Assembly (NCBI RefSeq): GCF_901827205.1
Contig: NZ_LR594675.1
Span: 1,922,001-1,986,000 of the forward strand
Source of the DNA: Variovorax sp. PBS-H4
Lineage (GTDB): Bacteria; Pseudomonadota; Gammaproteobacteria; Burkholderiales; Burkholderiaceae_C
DNA: 64,000 bases
Direction: 5' to 3'
Part shown: positions 1 to 9,044 of the stretch, one piece after another
Position numbering within the stretch: the stretch's first letter is position 1
How the letters are laid out: the number at the start of each line of letters is the position of its first letter
Notes under the pieces: model-generated
Told to the model about the DNA's origin: nothing
Databases searched by the model: none
What the model saw: only the letters and a program-made list of their open reading frames with translations
Made by a program: the position numbers and the translations under genes

Positions 1-613
1 CGACCAGACGCGCCTGCCCTCGGGCCTGCAGGTCGGCACCGGCGTGAAGGTGGTCGCCAGCGAGCGCATCCATGCGCAGGGCAACATGACCAAGACCGAC
101 AACCCGAAGGACGTGGCCATCAACGGCGCGGGCTTCTTCCAGGTGCTGATGCCCGACGGCACCACCTCGTACACGCGCGACGGCTCCTTCCAGACCGACC
201 GCGACGGCCAGTTGGTGACTGCCAGCGGCTTCCCGGTGCAGCCGGCCATCACCATTCCCCAGAACGCCACCAGCCTCACCATCGGCCGCGACGGCATGGT
301 TTCGGTCACGCAGGCAGGCAGCACCGCGACCGTGCAGGTCGGGCAGCTGCAGCTCGCCACCTTCCTCAATCCCGCGGGCCTGCAGAGCCAGGGCGAGAAC
401 CTCTATGCCGAGACCGATTCGTCGGGCGCGCCCAACCAGCTGAACCCGGGCCTCGAAGGCGCCGGCATCCTGAGCCAGGGCTATGTGGAGGCTTCCAACG
501 TCAACGTGGTGGAAGAGCTGGTCAACATGATCGCGACGCAGCGCGCGTACGAGATCAACAGCAAGGCGGTGCAGACCTCCGACCAGATGCTGCAGAGGCT
601 CGCCCAGCTGTGA
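1..613 (+). CDS. flgG: Flagellar distal rod protein FlgG (3' part)
   Basis: The gene is truncated at the left edge; frame 2 is open from base 2 and about 203 C-terminal residues are visible. FlgG builds the distal rod of the flagellar basal body in the periplasm. The visible part has the family hallmarks LPSGLQVGTGVK and ASERIHAQGN near the start, a DVAINGAGFFQV block and the conserved C-terminal helix with VNVVEELVNMIATQRAYE. The stop overlaps the GTG start of flgH, as expected inside a flgBCDEFGHIJ operon. Only the 5' end is missing. Confidence 0.95.
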   Translation, partial: DQTRLPSGLQVGTGVKVVASERIHAQGNMTKTDNPKDVAINGAGFFQVLMPDGTTSYTRDGSFQTDRDGQLVTASGFPVQPAITIPQNATSLTIGRDGMVSVTQAGSTATVQVGQLQLATFLNPAGLQSQGENLYAETDSSGAPNQLNPGLEGAGILSQGYVEASNVNVVEELVNMIATQRAYEINSKAVQTSDQMLQRLAQL

Positions 614-1302
614 CCGACCGCGCACGCCTTCATCGATTCGGCGCCCATGCGCTGGCGGTCCTGCTCGCCACGGGCTGCGCGCAGATCCCGCGCGAGCCGC
701 TGGTGCACCAGCCGATGACGGCGCGCGCCAACGCCTACGCGCCACTGCCGGCGCCGCGCGCCACCGGCGCCATCTTCCGCGACGGGCCGGGCGCCAACGC
801 GCTGTTCGAGGACCGCAGGCCGCGCAACATCGGCGACATCTTGACCATCGTCATCAGCGAGAAGGTCAATGCCAGCAAGAACTCGGGCGCCAATGCCAGC
901 CGCAACGGCAGCCTCAGCGCTGCCTTCCCGACCATCCCGAAGCTGCTCGGCGGACTGCTGGACGACCAGGACGCCAAGCTCTCCGGCAACAACATCCTCA
1001 CGGCCAAGGGCGGCGCCAACGCCAACAACACCTTCAACGGCGTGATCACCGTCACCGTCGTGGACGTGATGCCCAACGGCAACCTGCTGGTCTCCGGCGA
1101 GAAGCAGATGGGCATCAACCAGGGGACCGAGTTCATCCGTTTCTCGGGCGTGGTGAACCCGCGCACCGTGTCCGGCAGCAACACCGTGCCTTCCACGCTG
1201 GTGGCCGATGCGCGCATCGAATACACGGCCAAGGGCTACATCGACGAGGCGCAGCACATGGGCTGGATGCAGCGCTTCTTTTTAAATGTCATGCCCTTTT
1301 GA
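610..1302 (+). CDS. flgH: Flagellar L-ring lipoprotein FlgH
   Basis: Encodes 230 aa, normal length for FlgH, which forms the outer-membrane L-ring bushing around the rod. It starts at GTG 610, overlapping the flgG stop. A lipoprotein signal is visible: a hydrophobic stretch followed by LLATGC, with the lipidated Cys at residue 23. The core contains RPRNIGDILTIVISE and a C-terminal ADARIEYTAKGYIDEAQ block typical of the family. The gene runs directly into flgI. Identity is secure; the only uncertainty is the exact start. Confidence 0.95.
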   Translation: MTDRARLHRFGAHALAVLLATGCAQIPREPLVHQPMTARANAYAPLPAPRATGAIFRDGPGANALFEDRRPRNIGDILTIVISEKVNASKNSGANASRNGSLSAAFPTIPKLLGGLLDDQDAKLSGNNILTAKGGANANNTFNGVITVTVVDVMPNGNLLVSGEKQMGINQGTEFIRFSGVVNPRTVSGSNTVPSTLVADARIEYTAKGYIDEAQHMGWMQRFFLNVMPF

Positions 1303-1307
1303 ATTAC

Positions 1308-2414
1308 ATGAAATCCATCCGATCGACCTTCGCCTTCGCGGCCGTGTGCATGGCTGCCCTGTGGATGCCTGCGCATGCCGAGCGCATCAAGGAGCTGGCC
1401 AGCATCCAGGGCGTGCGTGACAACCCGCTGATCGGCTACGGCCTGATGGTGGGCCTCGACGGCACGGGCGACCAGACCATGCAGACGCCCTTCACCACGC
1501 AGAGCCTGAACAACATGCTGCAGCAACTGGGCATCAGCATCCCGGCCGGCGTGAACATGCAGCTCAAGAACGTGGCGGCGGTGATGGTCACGGCCACGCT
1601 GCCGTCCTTTGCGAGGCCGGGGCAGACCATCGACGTCACCGTGTCCTCCATGGGCAACGCCAAGAGCCTGCGCGGCGGCACGCTGCTGATGACGCCGCTC
1701 AAGGGCGTGGACGGCGCGACCTATGCCATTGCGCAGGGCAACATGGTGGTCGGCGGCGCCGGCGCCTCGGCCAACGGCAGCAAGGTGCAGATCAACCAGC
1801 TGAGCTCGGGCCGCATTCCCGGCGGCGCGCTGGTGGAGCGGCCCGTCGAGGCGCCGGTGGGCGGCGAGGGCATGTTCTCGCTCGAGCTCAACCGCTCCGA
1901 CTTCGGCACCGCGCAGCGCGTGGTGGAAGCCATCAACCGCCAGCTCGGCCCAGGCATCGCCGATGCGGCCGATGCACGCATGATCCGCGTGCGCGCGCCG
2001 GAGGCGCAGGAGCGCGTCGCCTTCCTCGCCCGGCTGGAGAACATCGAGGTGACGCCGATGCAGGCGGTGGCGCGTGTCGTCATCAACGCGCGCACCGGCT
2101 CGGTGGTGATGAACCAGGCGGTGCGCGTCAACGACTGCGCCGTGGCGCACGGCAATCTCTCGGTGGTCATCAACACCGAGCCGGTGATCAGCCAGCCCGG
2201 GCCGCTCTCGGGCGGCTCCACGGTGGTCGCGCAGACCTCGCAGATCTCGGTGTCGCAGGGTGGCGGCGCGCTGCAGATGGTGCGCGGCGGAGCCTCTCTC
2301 TCGGACGTGATCAAGGGCCTGAACAGCCTGGGCGCCAATCCGCAGGACCTCGTCTCCATCCTGCAGGCGATGAAGAGCGCAGGCGCGCTGCGCGCCGAAC
2401 TCGAGATCATTTAA
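1308..2414 (+). CDS. flgI: Flagellar P-ring protein FlgI
   Basis: FlgI forms the periplasmic P-ring in the peptidoglycan layer. ATG 1308 gives 368 aa starting MKSIRSTF, with a Sec signal peptide ending in PAHA before ERIKEL. A TTG at 1299 in the same frame would add three residues but is a poorer start. Family motifs include ASIQGVRDNPLIGYGLMVGL near the mature N-terminus and a long conserved central region. It sits between flgH and flgJ with almost no spacing, in the order of the standard flg operon. Confidence 0.95.
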   Translation: MKSIRSTFAFAAVCMAALWMPAHAERIKELASIQGVRDNPLIGYGLMVGLDGTGDQTMQTPFTTQSLNNMLQQLGISIPAGVNMQLKNVAAVMVTATLPSFARPGQTIDVTVSSMGNAKSLRGGTLLMTPLKGVDGATYAIAQGNMVVGGAGASANGSKVQINQLSSGRIPGGALVERPVEAPVGGEGMFSLELNRSDFGTAQRVVEAINRQLGPGIADAADARMIRVRAPEAQERVAFLARLENIEVTPMQAVARVVINARTGSVVMNQAVRVNDCAVAHGNLSVVINTEPVISQPGPLSGGSTVVAQTSQISVSQGGGALQMVRGGASLSDVIKGLNSLGANPQDLVSILQAMKSAGALRAELEII

Positions 2415-2432
2415 GAAGGCGGGGACCGCGGC

Positions 2433-3404
2433 ATGGCGATGACCACCGACAACCGCAGCGCCGCGCTCGACCAGCGCTTCGCGCTCGACGTGCAGGGCGT
2501 CGACGCGCTGCGGCGCACCGTGCGCAGCTCGCCCGAGGAGGGGCTGAAGCAGGTGTCGCGGCAGTTCGAGGCCCTGTTCATGAACATGGTGCTCAAGAGC
2601 ATGCGCCAGGCGGTGCCGCAAAGCGGCCTGCTCGACAGCCAGAACGAGAAGCTCTATCTCTCGATGTTCGACCAGCAGCTCACGCAGAACCTCTCGGGGC
2701 GCGGCGTGGGGCTCGCCGAGGCGATGCTCGCGCAGCTGAGCCGCAGCCTTCCATCGGCGGTGCCGGAGGGCGATGGCGATCCCGCGGGCATGTCGCTTGC
2801 GCCGCCAGGCGGCTTGGCGATCAAGCCGCAGGCGGGCATTCCGCTGGGCTCTTCGCCGATGCCTGCAACGATGCCGGCGGCGCGGCGGTCCGCGGACCTG
2901 AGCCTGTACCAGAGCAACGTCGAGCGCGCCCCCGCCACGGTGGATTCGCTGCAGGGCAAGGTCGACGCCTTCGTCGACCGCATGGGCGCGCCGGCGCAGG
3001 CCGCCAGCGAAGCCAGCGGCGTGCCCGCGCCGCTGATCCTGGCGCAGGCTGCGCTCGAATCGGGCTGGGGCAAGCGCGAGATCCGCGCCGACGACGGCAC
3101 CCAGAGCTACAACCTGTTCGGCATCAAGGCCGATCGTGGCTGGAAGGGGCCGACCGTCGAGACCACCACCACCGAATACGTCGACGGCGAGCCGCAGAAG
3201 GTGCGCGCGAAGTTCCGCGCCTACGGCTCCTACGAGGAAGCCTTCACCGACTACGCGAAGTTCATCACGCGCAACCCGCGCTACGCCAACGTGCTGGCCA
3301 CGGACGACCCGGCCGCGGCCGCGCACGGGCTGCAGAAGGCGGGCTACGCCACCGATCCGCAGTACGGGCAGAAGCTCGTTCGCATCATGCAGAAATTCAC
3401 CTGA
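2433..3404 (+). CDS. flgJ: Flagellar rod-assembly muramidase FlgJ
   Basis: Encodes 323 aa with the two-domain layout of beta/gamma-proteobacterial FlgJ. The N-terminal rod-capping domain (about residues 30-110) contains QFEALFMNMVLKSMRQAVP. The C-terminal peptidoglycan hydrolase domain (about 175-320) contains APLILAQAALESGWGKREI and SYNLFGIKAD, with the catalytic Glu in ALESGWG. It acts in the periplasm, locally opening peptidoglycan as the rod grows. A variable linker of about 70 residues joins the domains. It is the last gene of the flg operon and is followed by an intrinsic terminator. Confidence 0.95.
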   Translation: MAMTTDNRSAALDQRFALDVQGVDALRRTVRSSPEEGLKQVSRQFEALFMNMVLKSMRQAVPQSGLLDSQNEKLYLSMFDQQLTQNLSGRGVGLAEAMLAQLSRSLPSAVPEGDGDPAGMSLAPPGGLAIKPQAGIPLGSSPMPATMPAARRSADLSLYQSNVERAPATVDSLQGKVDAFVDRMGAPAQAASEASGVPAPLILAQAALESGWGKREIRADDGTQSYNLFGIKADRGWKGPTVETTTTEYVDGEPQKVRAKFRAYGSYEEAFTDYAKFITRNPRYANVLATDDPAAAAHGLQKAGYATDPQYGQKLVRIMQKFT

Positions 3405-3416
3405 ATTTGGCTCTAG

Positions 3417-3442
3417 GGCTGGCTTTGCCGGCCGGTTTTTTT
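3417..3442 (+). terminator. Intrinsic terminator after flgJ
   Basis: A 7-bp stem (3417-3423 with 3427-3433, one G-T wobble) has a TTT loop and is followed by GG and a run of seven T. It lies 12 bases after the flgJ stop and just before the ribosome binding site of the first MCP gene, so it separates the flg operon from the receptor array. Confidence 0.75.
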
Positions 3443-3464
3443 GCAGGACAAGGAGGACAGTGAG

Positions 3465-5066
3465 ATGAAGAACTGGAAGATCGGGACCCGTTTGGGGATC
3501 GGCTTTGCGCTGGTGCTGGCATTGCTGGCCGTGGTTGCGGGCATCGGGGTGTTCCGCCTGCAGAACGTGGGCGAGGCCACCGACGAGATGGTGCAGCGCT
3601 CGCTGGTGAAGGAGCGCCTGGCCGCGACCTGGCTGCAGAACACCAGCAACAACAGCATCCGCACCTTCGCGCTGCTCAAGAGCAACGACGCCGAGGTGCA
3701 GGATTACCTGCAGAAGAACATCACCAAGACCAGCGCGCTCATCTCGGAGACGCAGAAGAAGCTCGAGGCGCTGCTGGACACGCCCGAGGAGCAGGCGATC
3801 AGCGCCGAAATCAAGAAGCGGCGCGGCGCGTATGTGGGCCTTCGCAACGGCATCCTCGAGCTCAAGGCCGAAGGCCGGCAGGACGAGGCGGCCCGGATCA
3901 CCAACGAGAAGCTGATCCCGATGCTCGACGCCTACGACGCCAGCATCCGCAGCATGCTGACGCACCAGGCCGCCCGTATCGACCTCGCCGCCGGTTCCGT
4001 CGACGCGCTTTACCGCTCGGGCCGCATTAATGTGATCGTGCTGGCCCTGGTCGCGCTGGCCTCGGGCACGGTGCTGGCCTGGCTGCTGACGCGCAGCATC
4101 ACGGGCCCCCTCAACGAGGCGGTGCAGGTGGCGCAGACCGTGGCCGCCGGTGACCTGCGCAGCGAGGTGGTAGTGAAGACGCGCGACGAGACCGGCTTGC
4201 TCATGCACACGCTCCAGGGCATGAATGCCAACCTGGCGCGGGTCGTGGGCGAAGTGCGCAACGGCACCGACACCATCGCCGCGGCGTCCACGCAGATCGC
4301 CTCGGGCAACCAGGATCTGTCCTCGCGCACCGAGGAGCAGGCCAGTTCGCTGCAGCAGACCGCGGCCTCGATGGAGGAGCTGACTTCCACTGTCAAGCAG
4401 AACGCCGACAACGCGCGGCAGGCGAATCAACTGGCGCTCTCGGCGTCTGAAGTGGCCGTGAAGGGCGGCAGCGTGGTCGGCCAGGTGGTGGACACCATGG
4501 CCTCGATCCATGCCTCGTCCAAGAAGATCGTCGACATCATCGGCGTGATCGACGGCATCGCCTTCCAGACCAACATCCTGGCCTTGAACGCGGCAGTGGA
4601 AGCGGCGCGTGCCGGCGAGCAGGGCCGGGGCTTTGCAGTCGTGGCCTCCGAAGTGCGTAACCTCGCCCAGCGCTCCGCTGCAGCGGCCAAGGAGATCAAG
4701 GGGTTGATCGACGACTCGGTAGGCAAGGTGGACGCGGGCACCGCGCTGGTGGGCGAAGCCGGCAAGACGATGGAAGAGATCGTGGGCAGCATCCGCCGCG
4801 TGACGGACATCGTGGGCGAGATCAGCGCGGCGAGCCACGAGCAGACGCAGGGCATCGAGCAGATCAACCAGGCGATCACGCAGATGGACCAGGTCACGCA
4901 GCAGAACGCGGCGCTGGTGGAAGAAGCCGCTGCCGCGGCGCAGTCGATGCAGGAACAGGCCGGCAGTCTGGTGCAGGCCGTCAGCGTGTTCAGGCTGGAA
5001 GACCGCGGGTGCGAACCTGTTTTTGAGCGTGAGCCTCAAGACTGGCGCGCAACTGCCGATAACTGA
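3465..5066 (+). CDS. Methyl-accepting chemotaxis protein 1
   Basis: A transmembrane chemoreceptor of 533 aa. ATG 3465 is chosen because AAGGAGG lies 8 bases upstream; the open frame extends further 5' without a better start. TM1 is at about residues 8-30, a helical periplasmic sensor domain at 31-185, TM2 at about 187-208, HAMP at 209-262, then the cytoplasmic signalling hairpin with the tip IDGIAFQTNILALNAAVEAA. The ligand is unknown. The last 25 residues diverge from the other MCPs, lack a WxxF pentapeptide, and their DNA contains the cheW promoter. From about residue 284 to 511 the DNA is nearly identical to MCP3 and MCP5. Confidence 0.93.
   Translation: MKNWKIGTRLGIGFALVLALLAVVAGIGVFRLQNVGEATDEMVQRSLVKERLAATWLQNTSNNSIRTFALLKSNDAEVQDYLQKNITKTSALISETQKKLEALLDTPEEQAISAEIKKRRGAYVGLRNGILELKAEGRQDEAARITNEKLIPMLDAYDASIRSMLTHQAARIDLAAGSVDALYRSGRINVIVLALVALASGTVLAWLLTRSITGPLNEAVQVAQTVAAGDLRSEVVVKTRDETGLLMHTLQGMNANLARVVGEVRNGTDTIAAASTQIASGNQDLSSRTEEQASSLQQTAASMEELTSTVKQNADNARQANQLALSASEVAVKGGSVVGQVVDTMASIHASSKKIVDIIGVIDGIAFQTNILALNAAVEAARAGEQGRGFAVVASEVRNLAQRSAAAAKEIKGLIDDSVGKVDAGTALVGEAGKTMEEIVGSIRRVTDIVGEISAASHEQTQGIEQINQAITQMDQVTQQNAALVEEAAAAAQSMQEQAGSLVQAVSVFRLEDRGCEPVFEREPQDWRATADN
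5036..5062 (+). promoter_or_regulatory. Sigma-28 (FliA) promoter for cheW
   Basis: TCAA at 5036-5039, a 15-base spacer, then a perfect GCCGATAA at 5055-5062. This matches the flagellar class III consensus TAAA-N15-GCCGATAA except for one base in the -35 box. It lies inside the last codons of MCP1, 70 bases before the cheW start, so cheW and probably the MCPs after it can be transcribed separately from MCP1. Confidence 0.8.
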
Positions 5067-5131
5067 TCGAGCACCGCGCCGGCAGCCGGCGAACCCCCCA
5101 ACCCGCGAATTTTCTTCAAAGAGACCAAGAC

Positions 5132-5650
5132 ATGCTGAACAAGACCCACGAATCCGCTCACCAGGCCGTGCACGGCACGGCCGGAGCCCTCGCCTCCGCC
5201 CCGCTGGAATTCCTGGCCTTCACGCTGGGCGAAGAGGAATACGGTATCGACATCCAGAAGGTGCAGGAGCTGCGCGGCTACGACGCGGTCACGCGCATCG
5301 CCAACGCGCCGGAGTTCATCAAGGGGGTGGTGAACCTGCGCGGGATCATCGTTCCGATCATCGACATGCGCATCAAGTTTGCGCTGGGCACGCCGAGCTA
5401 CGACCAGTTCACGGTGGTGATCGTGCTGAACATCGGCGGGCGCGTGGTGGGGATGGTGGTGGACAGCGTGTCGGACGTGATCACGCTGAGCGCGGAGCAG
5501 ATCAAGCCGGCGCCGGAGATGGGTTCGGCGCTCGACACGGACTACCTGATCGGGCTGGGCACGCTGGAGGAGCGGATGCTGATCCTGGTGGACATCGACA
5601 AATTGATGTCGAGCGAAGAGATGGGCCTGGTGGAAAGGGTTGTTGCCTGA
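5132..5650 (+). CDS. cheW: Chemotaxis coupling protein CheW
   Basis: Encodes 172 aa. CheW is the cytoplasmic adaptor that links MCP hairpin tips to the kinase CheA. After an N-terminal extension of about 25 residues the CheW fold begins at EFLAFTLGEEEYGIDIQKV, followed by the conserved NLRGIIVPIIDMR and a VSDVITL block. The gene is preceded by a sigma-28 promoter and followed by MCP2 after 34 bases. It is placed among the receptors instead of beside cheA, where an HDOD gene stands. Confidence 0.95.
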   Translation: MLNKTHESAHQAVHGTAGALASAPLEFLAFTLGEEEYGIDIQKVQELRGYDAVTRIANAPEFIKGVVNLRGIIVPIIDMRIKFALGTPSYDQFTVVIVLNIGGRVVGMVVDSVSDVITLSAEQIKPAPEMGSALDTDYLIGLGTLEERMLILVDIDKLMSSEEMGLVERVVA

Positions 5651-5684
5651 GGCCCCCGCGGCCCATGTCTCCACGAGAAAAATC

Positions 5685-7436
5685 ATGAAAGCGTTCTACA
5701 ACCTCAAGCTTGCGAGCAAGCTGCTTGTTTCCTTTGTCGCCGTGCTCGCGCTGACATCTTTCCTCGGCATCTTCGCGGTCGTGCAGCTGGCAAAGGTCAA
5801 CCGGATGTCGACCGAGATCTCGACCAACTGGATGCCTTCGGCGCAAGCGCTCCTGGACCTCAAGGCGCTCGCGGCGCGCTACCGCTCGGTCGAGATGCAG
5901 CACATCATGTCCACCACGGCGGACGACATGGCACGCTACGAGAAGTCGATGACTTCGGTGTGGGACGGCATGCGAACGACGCGCGAGCGCTATGAGCAGC
6001 TCATCAGTTCGCCGGCCGAGAAGGCGATGTACCAGAAGGTCGTCGACGCCACGGGCCAGTACGCGCAGGAGCACGAGAAACTGGTCGCCCTGTCGCGGGC
6101 ACAGAACAACGGCGAGGCCGTGGCCCTGCTGCGCGGCGAATCCCTGCGCGTGAGCACGGAACTGAACAAGGCCATCGACGAGCTGGTGACGCTCAACGTC
6201 GAGGGCGGCACGCAGGCCAGCGCCACGGCGGATGACATTTACGCGCAAGGCCGGATGTGGATCCTCGCCGTGCTGGCGGGCTGCATCGTGCTGGGCCTCG
6301 GCTTCGCCCTGTGGATCGCACGCATCGTGTCCCGCCCGCTGGGTGAGGCGGTCCAGGTCGCGCAGTCGGTCGCCGCCGGCGACCTCACGAGCCGCATCGA
6401 GCCGCGCAGCACGGACGAGACGGGCCAGCTGATGCAGGCCCTGAAGAACATGAACGAGAGCCTGGTCAAGATCGTGGGCCAGGTGCGCACGGGCACCGAC
6501 ACCATTGCCACCGCTTCGGGCCAGATCGCCGTGGGCAACCAGGACCTGTCGTCCCGCACGGAGGAGCAGGCCAGTTCGCTGGAGCAGACAGCAGCCTCGA
6601 TGGAGGAGCTGACCACCACCGTCAAGCAGAACGCGGACAACGCCCGCCAGGCCAACCAGCTCGCGCTGTCGGCTTCCGAGGTGGCAGTCAGGGGTGGCGA
6701 GGTGGTGGGCCAGGTGGTGGACACGATGGGCTCGATCAATGCCTCGTCCAGGAAGATCGTGGACATCATCGCGGTGATCGACGGCATCGCCTTCCAGACC
6801 AACATCCTCGCGCTCAACGCCGCGGTGGAAGCGGCGCGCGCCGGCGAACAGGGCCGCGGTTTTGCCGTGGTGGCGTCCGAGGTGCGCAATCTCGCGCAGC
6901 GCTCCGCGGCAGCGGCCAAGGAGATCAAGGGCCTGATCGACGACTCGGTGGGCAAGGTGGACGTGGGCACCGCGCTGGTGGGTGAGGCCGGCAAGACCAT
7001 GGACGAGATCGTCGCCAGCGTCAAGCGCGTGACCGACATCATGGGCGAGATCACCTCGGCCAGCCACGAGCAGACGCAGGGCATCGAGCAGATCAACCAG
7101 GCGATCACGCAGATGGACCAGGTCACGCAGCAGAACGCGGCCCTGGTGGAAGAAGCGTCAGCCGCCGCGCAGGCCATGCAGGAGCAGGCCGCCGGCCTGG
7201 TCGATTCGGTGCGCGTGTTCCGGCTGGACGCTGCGGCGCAGGAGGCCGCGCTGATGGCCCCCGCGGCCACCGCGGGGCCCAAGGCGATCGCGCGGAAGCC
7301 ATCCGCGCCGGTACTGAAGGCGGCACCGCGGGCGATGGCGGCGAAAGCCCTGGCGAAACCGGCCGCGAGGCGCGAGCCGGTGGCGCAGTTGAGCTCGGCG
7401 GGCACCGCCGCGGCGGGCGACTGGACCGAATTCTGA
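5685..7436 (+). CDS. Methyl-accepting chemotaxis protein 2 (with CheR/CheB tether)
   Basis: A 583-aa chemoreceptor. ATG 5685 (MKAFYNLKLASK) is preferred over an upstream start in the cheW 3' end. TM1 is at about residues 10-32, a four-helix-type sensor domain follows, TM2 is at about 190-212, then HAMP and the signalling hairpin with GIAFQTNILALNAAVEAARA. The C-terminus carries a 60-residue Ala/Lys/Pro-rich flexible linker ending in GDWTEF, matching the WxxF pentapeptide that recruits CheR and CheB in enterobacterial Tar and Tsr. Its signalling-domain DNA is clearly more divergent than that of MCPs 1, 3 and 5. Confidence 0.93.
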   Translation: MKAFYNLKLASKLLVSFVAVLALTSFLGIFAVVQLAKVNRMSTEISTNWMPSAQALLDLKALAARYRSVEMQHIMSTTADDMARYEKSMTSVWDGMRTTRERYEQLISSPAEKAMYQKVVDATGQYAQEHEKLVALSRAQNNGEAVALLRGESLRVSTELNKAIDELVTLNVEGGTQASATADDIYAQGRMWILAVLAGCIVLGLGFALWIARIVSRPLGEAVQVAQSVAAGDLTSRIEPRSTDETGQLMQALKNMNESLVKIVGQVRTGTDTIATASGQIAVGNQDLSSRTEEQASSLEQTAASMEELTTTVKQNADNARQANQLALSASEVAVRGGEVVGQVVDTMGSINASSRKIVDIIAVIDGIAFQTNILALNAAVEAARAGEQGRGFAVVASEVRNLAQRSAAAAKEIKGLIDDSVGKVDVGTALVGEAGKTMDEIVASVKRVTDIMGEITSASHEQTQGIEQINQAITQMDQVTQQNAALVEEASAAAQAMQEQAAGLVDSVRVFRLDAAAQEAALMAPAATAGPKAIARKPSAPVLKAAPRAMAAKALAKPAARREPVAQLSSAGTAAAGDWTEF

Positions 7437-7451
7437 ATCGGGGAACGAACC

Positions 7452-9017
7452 GTGAGTCTCAAGAACCTGAAAATCGGCACGCGCCTGGGCTTCGGCTTCG
7501 CCGCGGTGCTGCTGCTGCTCGCAGCCATCTCGGCGGTCGGAGTGCTGCGCCTGCAGAGCGTGGGCGACGCGACCGACCGGATGGTGCAAGGCGCCTTGGT
7601 GAAGGAGCGGCTGGCGAGCGAATGGGCCAAGCTGCTGGGCACGGCGATCGTGCAGACCTTCGCAATGGCCAAGGCCACCGAGCCTGCGACCGAAGCTTAT
7701 TTTGCCAAGGCGCGGCTCGAGACCTCGCAGCGCATCAACCCGGTGCAGAAGAAGCTGGAGGAATTGCTGAGCGCGCCCGAAGAGAAGAAGCTCTACGGCC
7801 AGGTGGCGGATGCGCGCAAGGTCGTGCTGGAGGTGCTGGCCGAGGTTGTCAAGCTCAAGGCCGGCGGCGATGCAGCGGGTGCCAACCAGCTGGCGGACAC
7901 CCGCTTTTCCGCGGCGCTCAGCGTCTATGAAGAGGCAGTGGCAAGGATTGCCGCGTACGAGCGCGAGCAGATCGACGCCACCACCGGCGCAGTCGCCAAG
8001 GACCATCGAGGCGGCCGCATGCTGATGCTGGTGCTGTCGGGCCTGGCGCTGGTGCTGGGTGCCCTGTGCGCATGGTTGACGGCGCGCAGCATCACGCGGC
8101 CGTTGGGCGAAGCCGTGAAGGTCGCCGAAACCGTCGCCAACGGCGACCTCAGCGCGCGCATCGAGGTGGACTCACGCGACGAGACCGGCCAGCTCATGAA
8201 CGCGCTGCGCAACATGAACGCGAGCCTGGCGCGGGTCGTGGGCGAAGTGCGCGACGGCACCGACACCATCGCGACCGCGTCGGGGCAGATCGCCTCGGGC
8301 AACCAGGATCTCTCGTCGCGCACCGAGGAGCAGGCCAGCGCGCTGCAGCAGACCGCGGCCTCGATGGAGGAGCTGACTTCCACCGTCAAGCAGAACGCCG
8401 ACAACGCGCGGCAGGCCAATCAACTGGCGCTCTCGGCGTCTGAAGTGGCCGTGAAGGGCGGCAGCGTGGTCGGCCAGGTGGTGGACACCATGGCCTCCAT
8501 CCATGCCTCCTCCAGAAAGATCGTCGACATCATCGGCGTGATCGACGGCATCGCCTTCCAGACCAACATCCTGGCCTTGAACGCGGCAGTGGAAGCGGCG
8601 CGTGCCGGCGAGCAGGGCCGGGGCTTTGCAGTCGTGGCCTCCGAAGTGCGCAACCTCGCCCAGCGCTCCGCTGCAGCGGCCAAGGAGATCAAGGGGTTGA
8701 TCGACGACTCGGTGGGCAAGGTGGACGCGGGCACCGCGCTGGTGGGCGAAGCCGGCAAGACGATGGAAGAGATCGTGGGCAGCATCCGCCGCGTGACGGA
8801 CATCGTGGGCGAGATCAGCGCGGCGAGCCACGAGCAGACGCAGGGCATCGAGCAGATCAACCAGGCGATCACGCAGATGGACCAGGTCACGCAGCAGAAC
8901 GCGGCGCTGGTGGAAGAGGCCGCTGCCGCGGCGCAGTCGATGCAGGAACAGGCCGGCAGCCTGGTGCAGGCCGTCAGCGTGTTCAGGCTGAAGACCACGG
9001 AGCCGAGTCTCGGCTGA
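7452..9017 (+). CDS. Methyl-accepting chemotaxis protein 3
   Basis: A 521-aa chemoreceptor starting at GTG 7452 behind a GGGGAA box, 15 bases after MCP2. It has TM1 at about residues 8-30, a Lys/Glu-rich helical sensor domain, TM2 at about 190-212, HAMP to about 265, and the signalling hairpin. It ends shortly after QAVSVFRLK with no linker or WxxF pentapeptide. Sensor domains differ clearly between this and MCP1, whereas the signalling half is nearly base-for-base the same as in MCP1 and MCP5. The ligand cannot be told. Confidence 0.93.
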   Translation: MSLKNLKIGTRLGFGFAAVLLLLAAISAVGVLRLQSVGDATDRMVQGALVKERLASEWAKLLGTAIVQTFAMAKATEPATEAYFAKARLETSQRINPVQKKLEELLSAPEEKKLYGQVADARKVVLEVLAEVVKLKAGGDAAGANQLADTRFSAALSVYEEAVARIAAYEREQIDATTGAVAKDHRGGRMLMLVLSGLALVLGALCAWLTARSITRPLGEAVKVAETVANGDLSARIEVDSRDETGQLMNALRNMNASLARVVGEVRDGTDTIATASGQIASGNQDLSSRTEEQASALQQTAASMEELTSTVKQNADNARQANQLALSASEVAVKGGSVVGQVVDTMASIHASSRKIVDIIGVIDGIAFQTNILALNAAVEAARAGEQGRGFAVVASEVRNLAQRSAAAAKEIKGLIDDSVGKVDAGTALVGEAGKTMEEIVGSIRRVTDIVGEISAASHEQTQGIEQINQAITQMDQVTQQNAALVEEAAAAAQSMQEQAGSLVQAVSVFRLKTTEPSLG

Positions 9018-9044
9018 ATTTATCCCCCAACCCGGAATCGCATC

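Noticed and set aside
1236..5039. Very long minus-strand open frame (1267 codons) opposite flgI, flgJ and MCP1
   Set aside because: It runs antisense to four well-conserved genes, is His/Arg/Leu-rich low-complexity, and follows from high GC with few stops in that frame.
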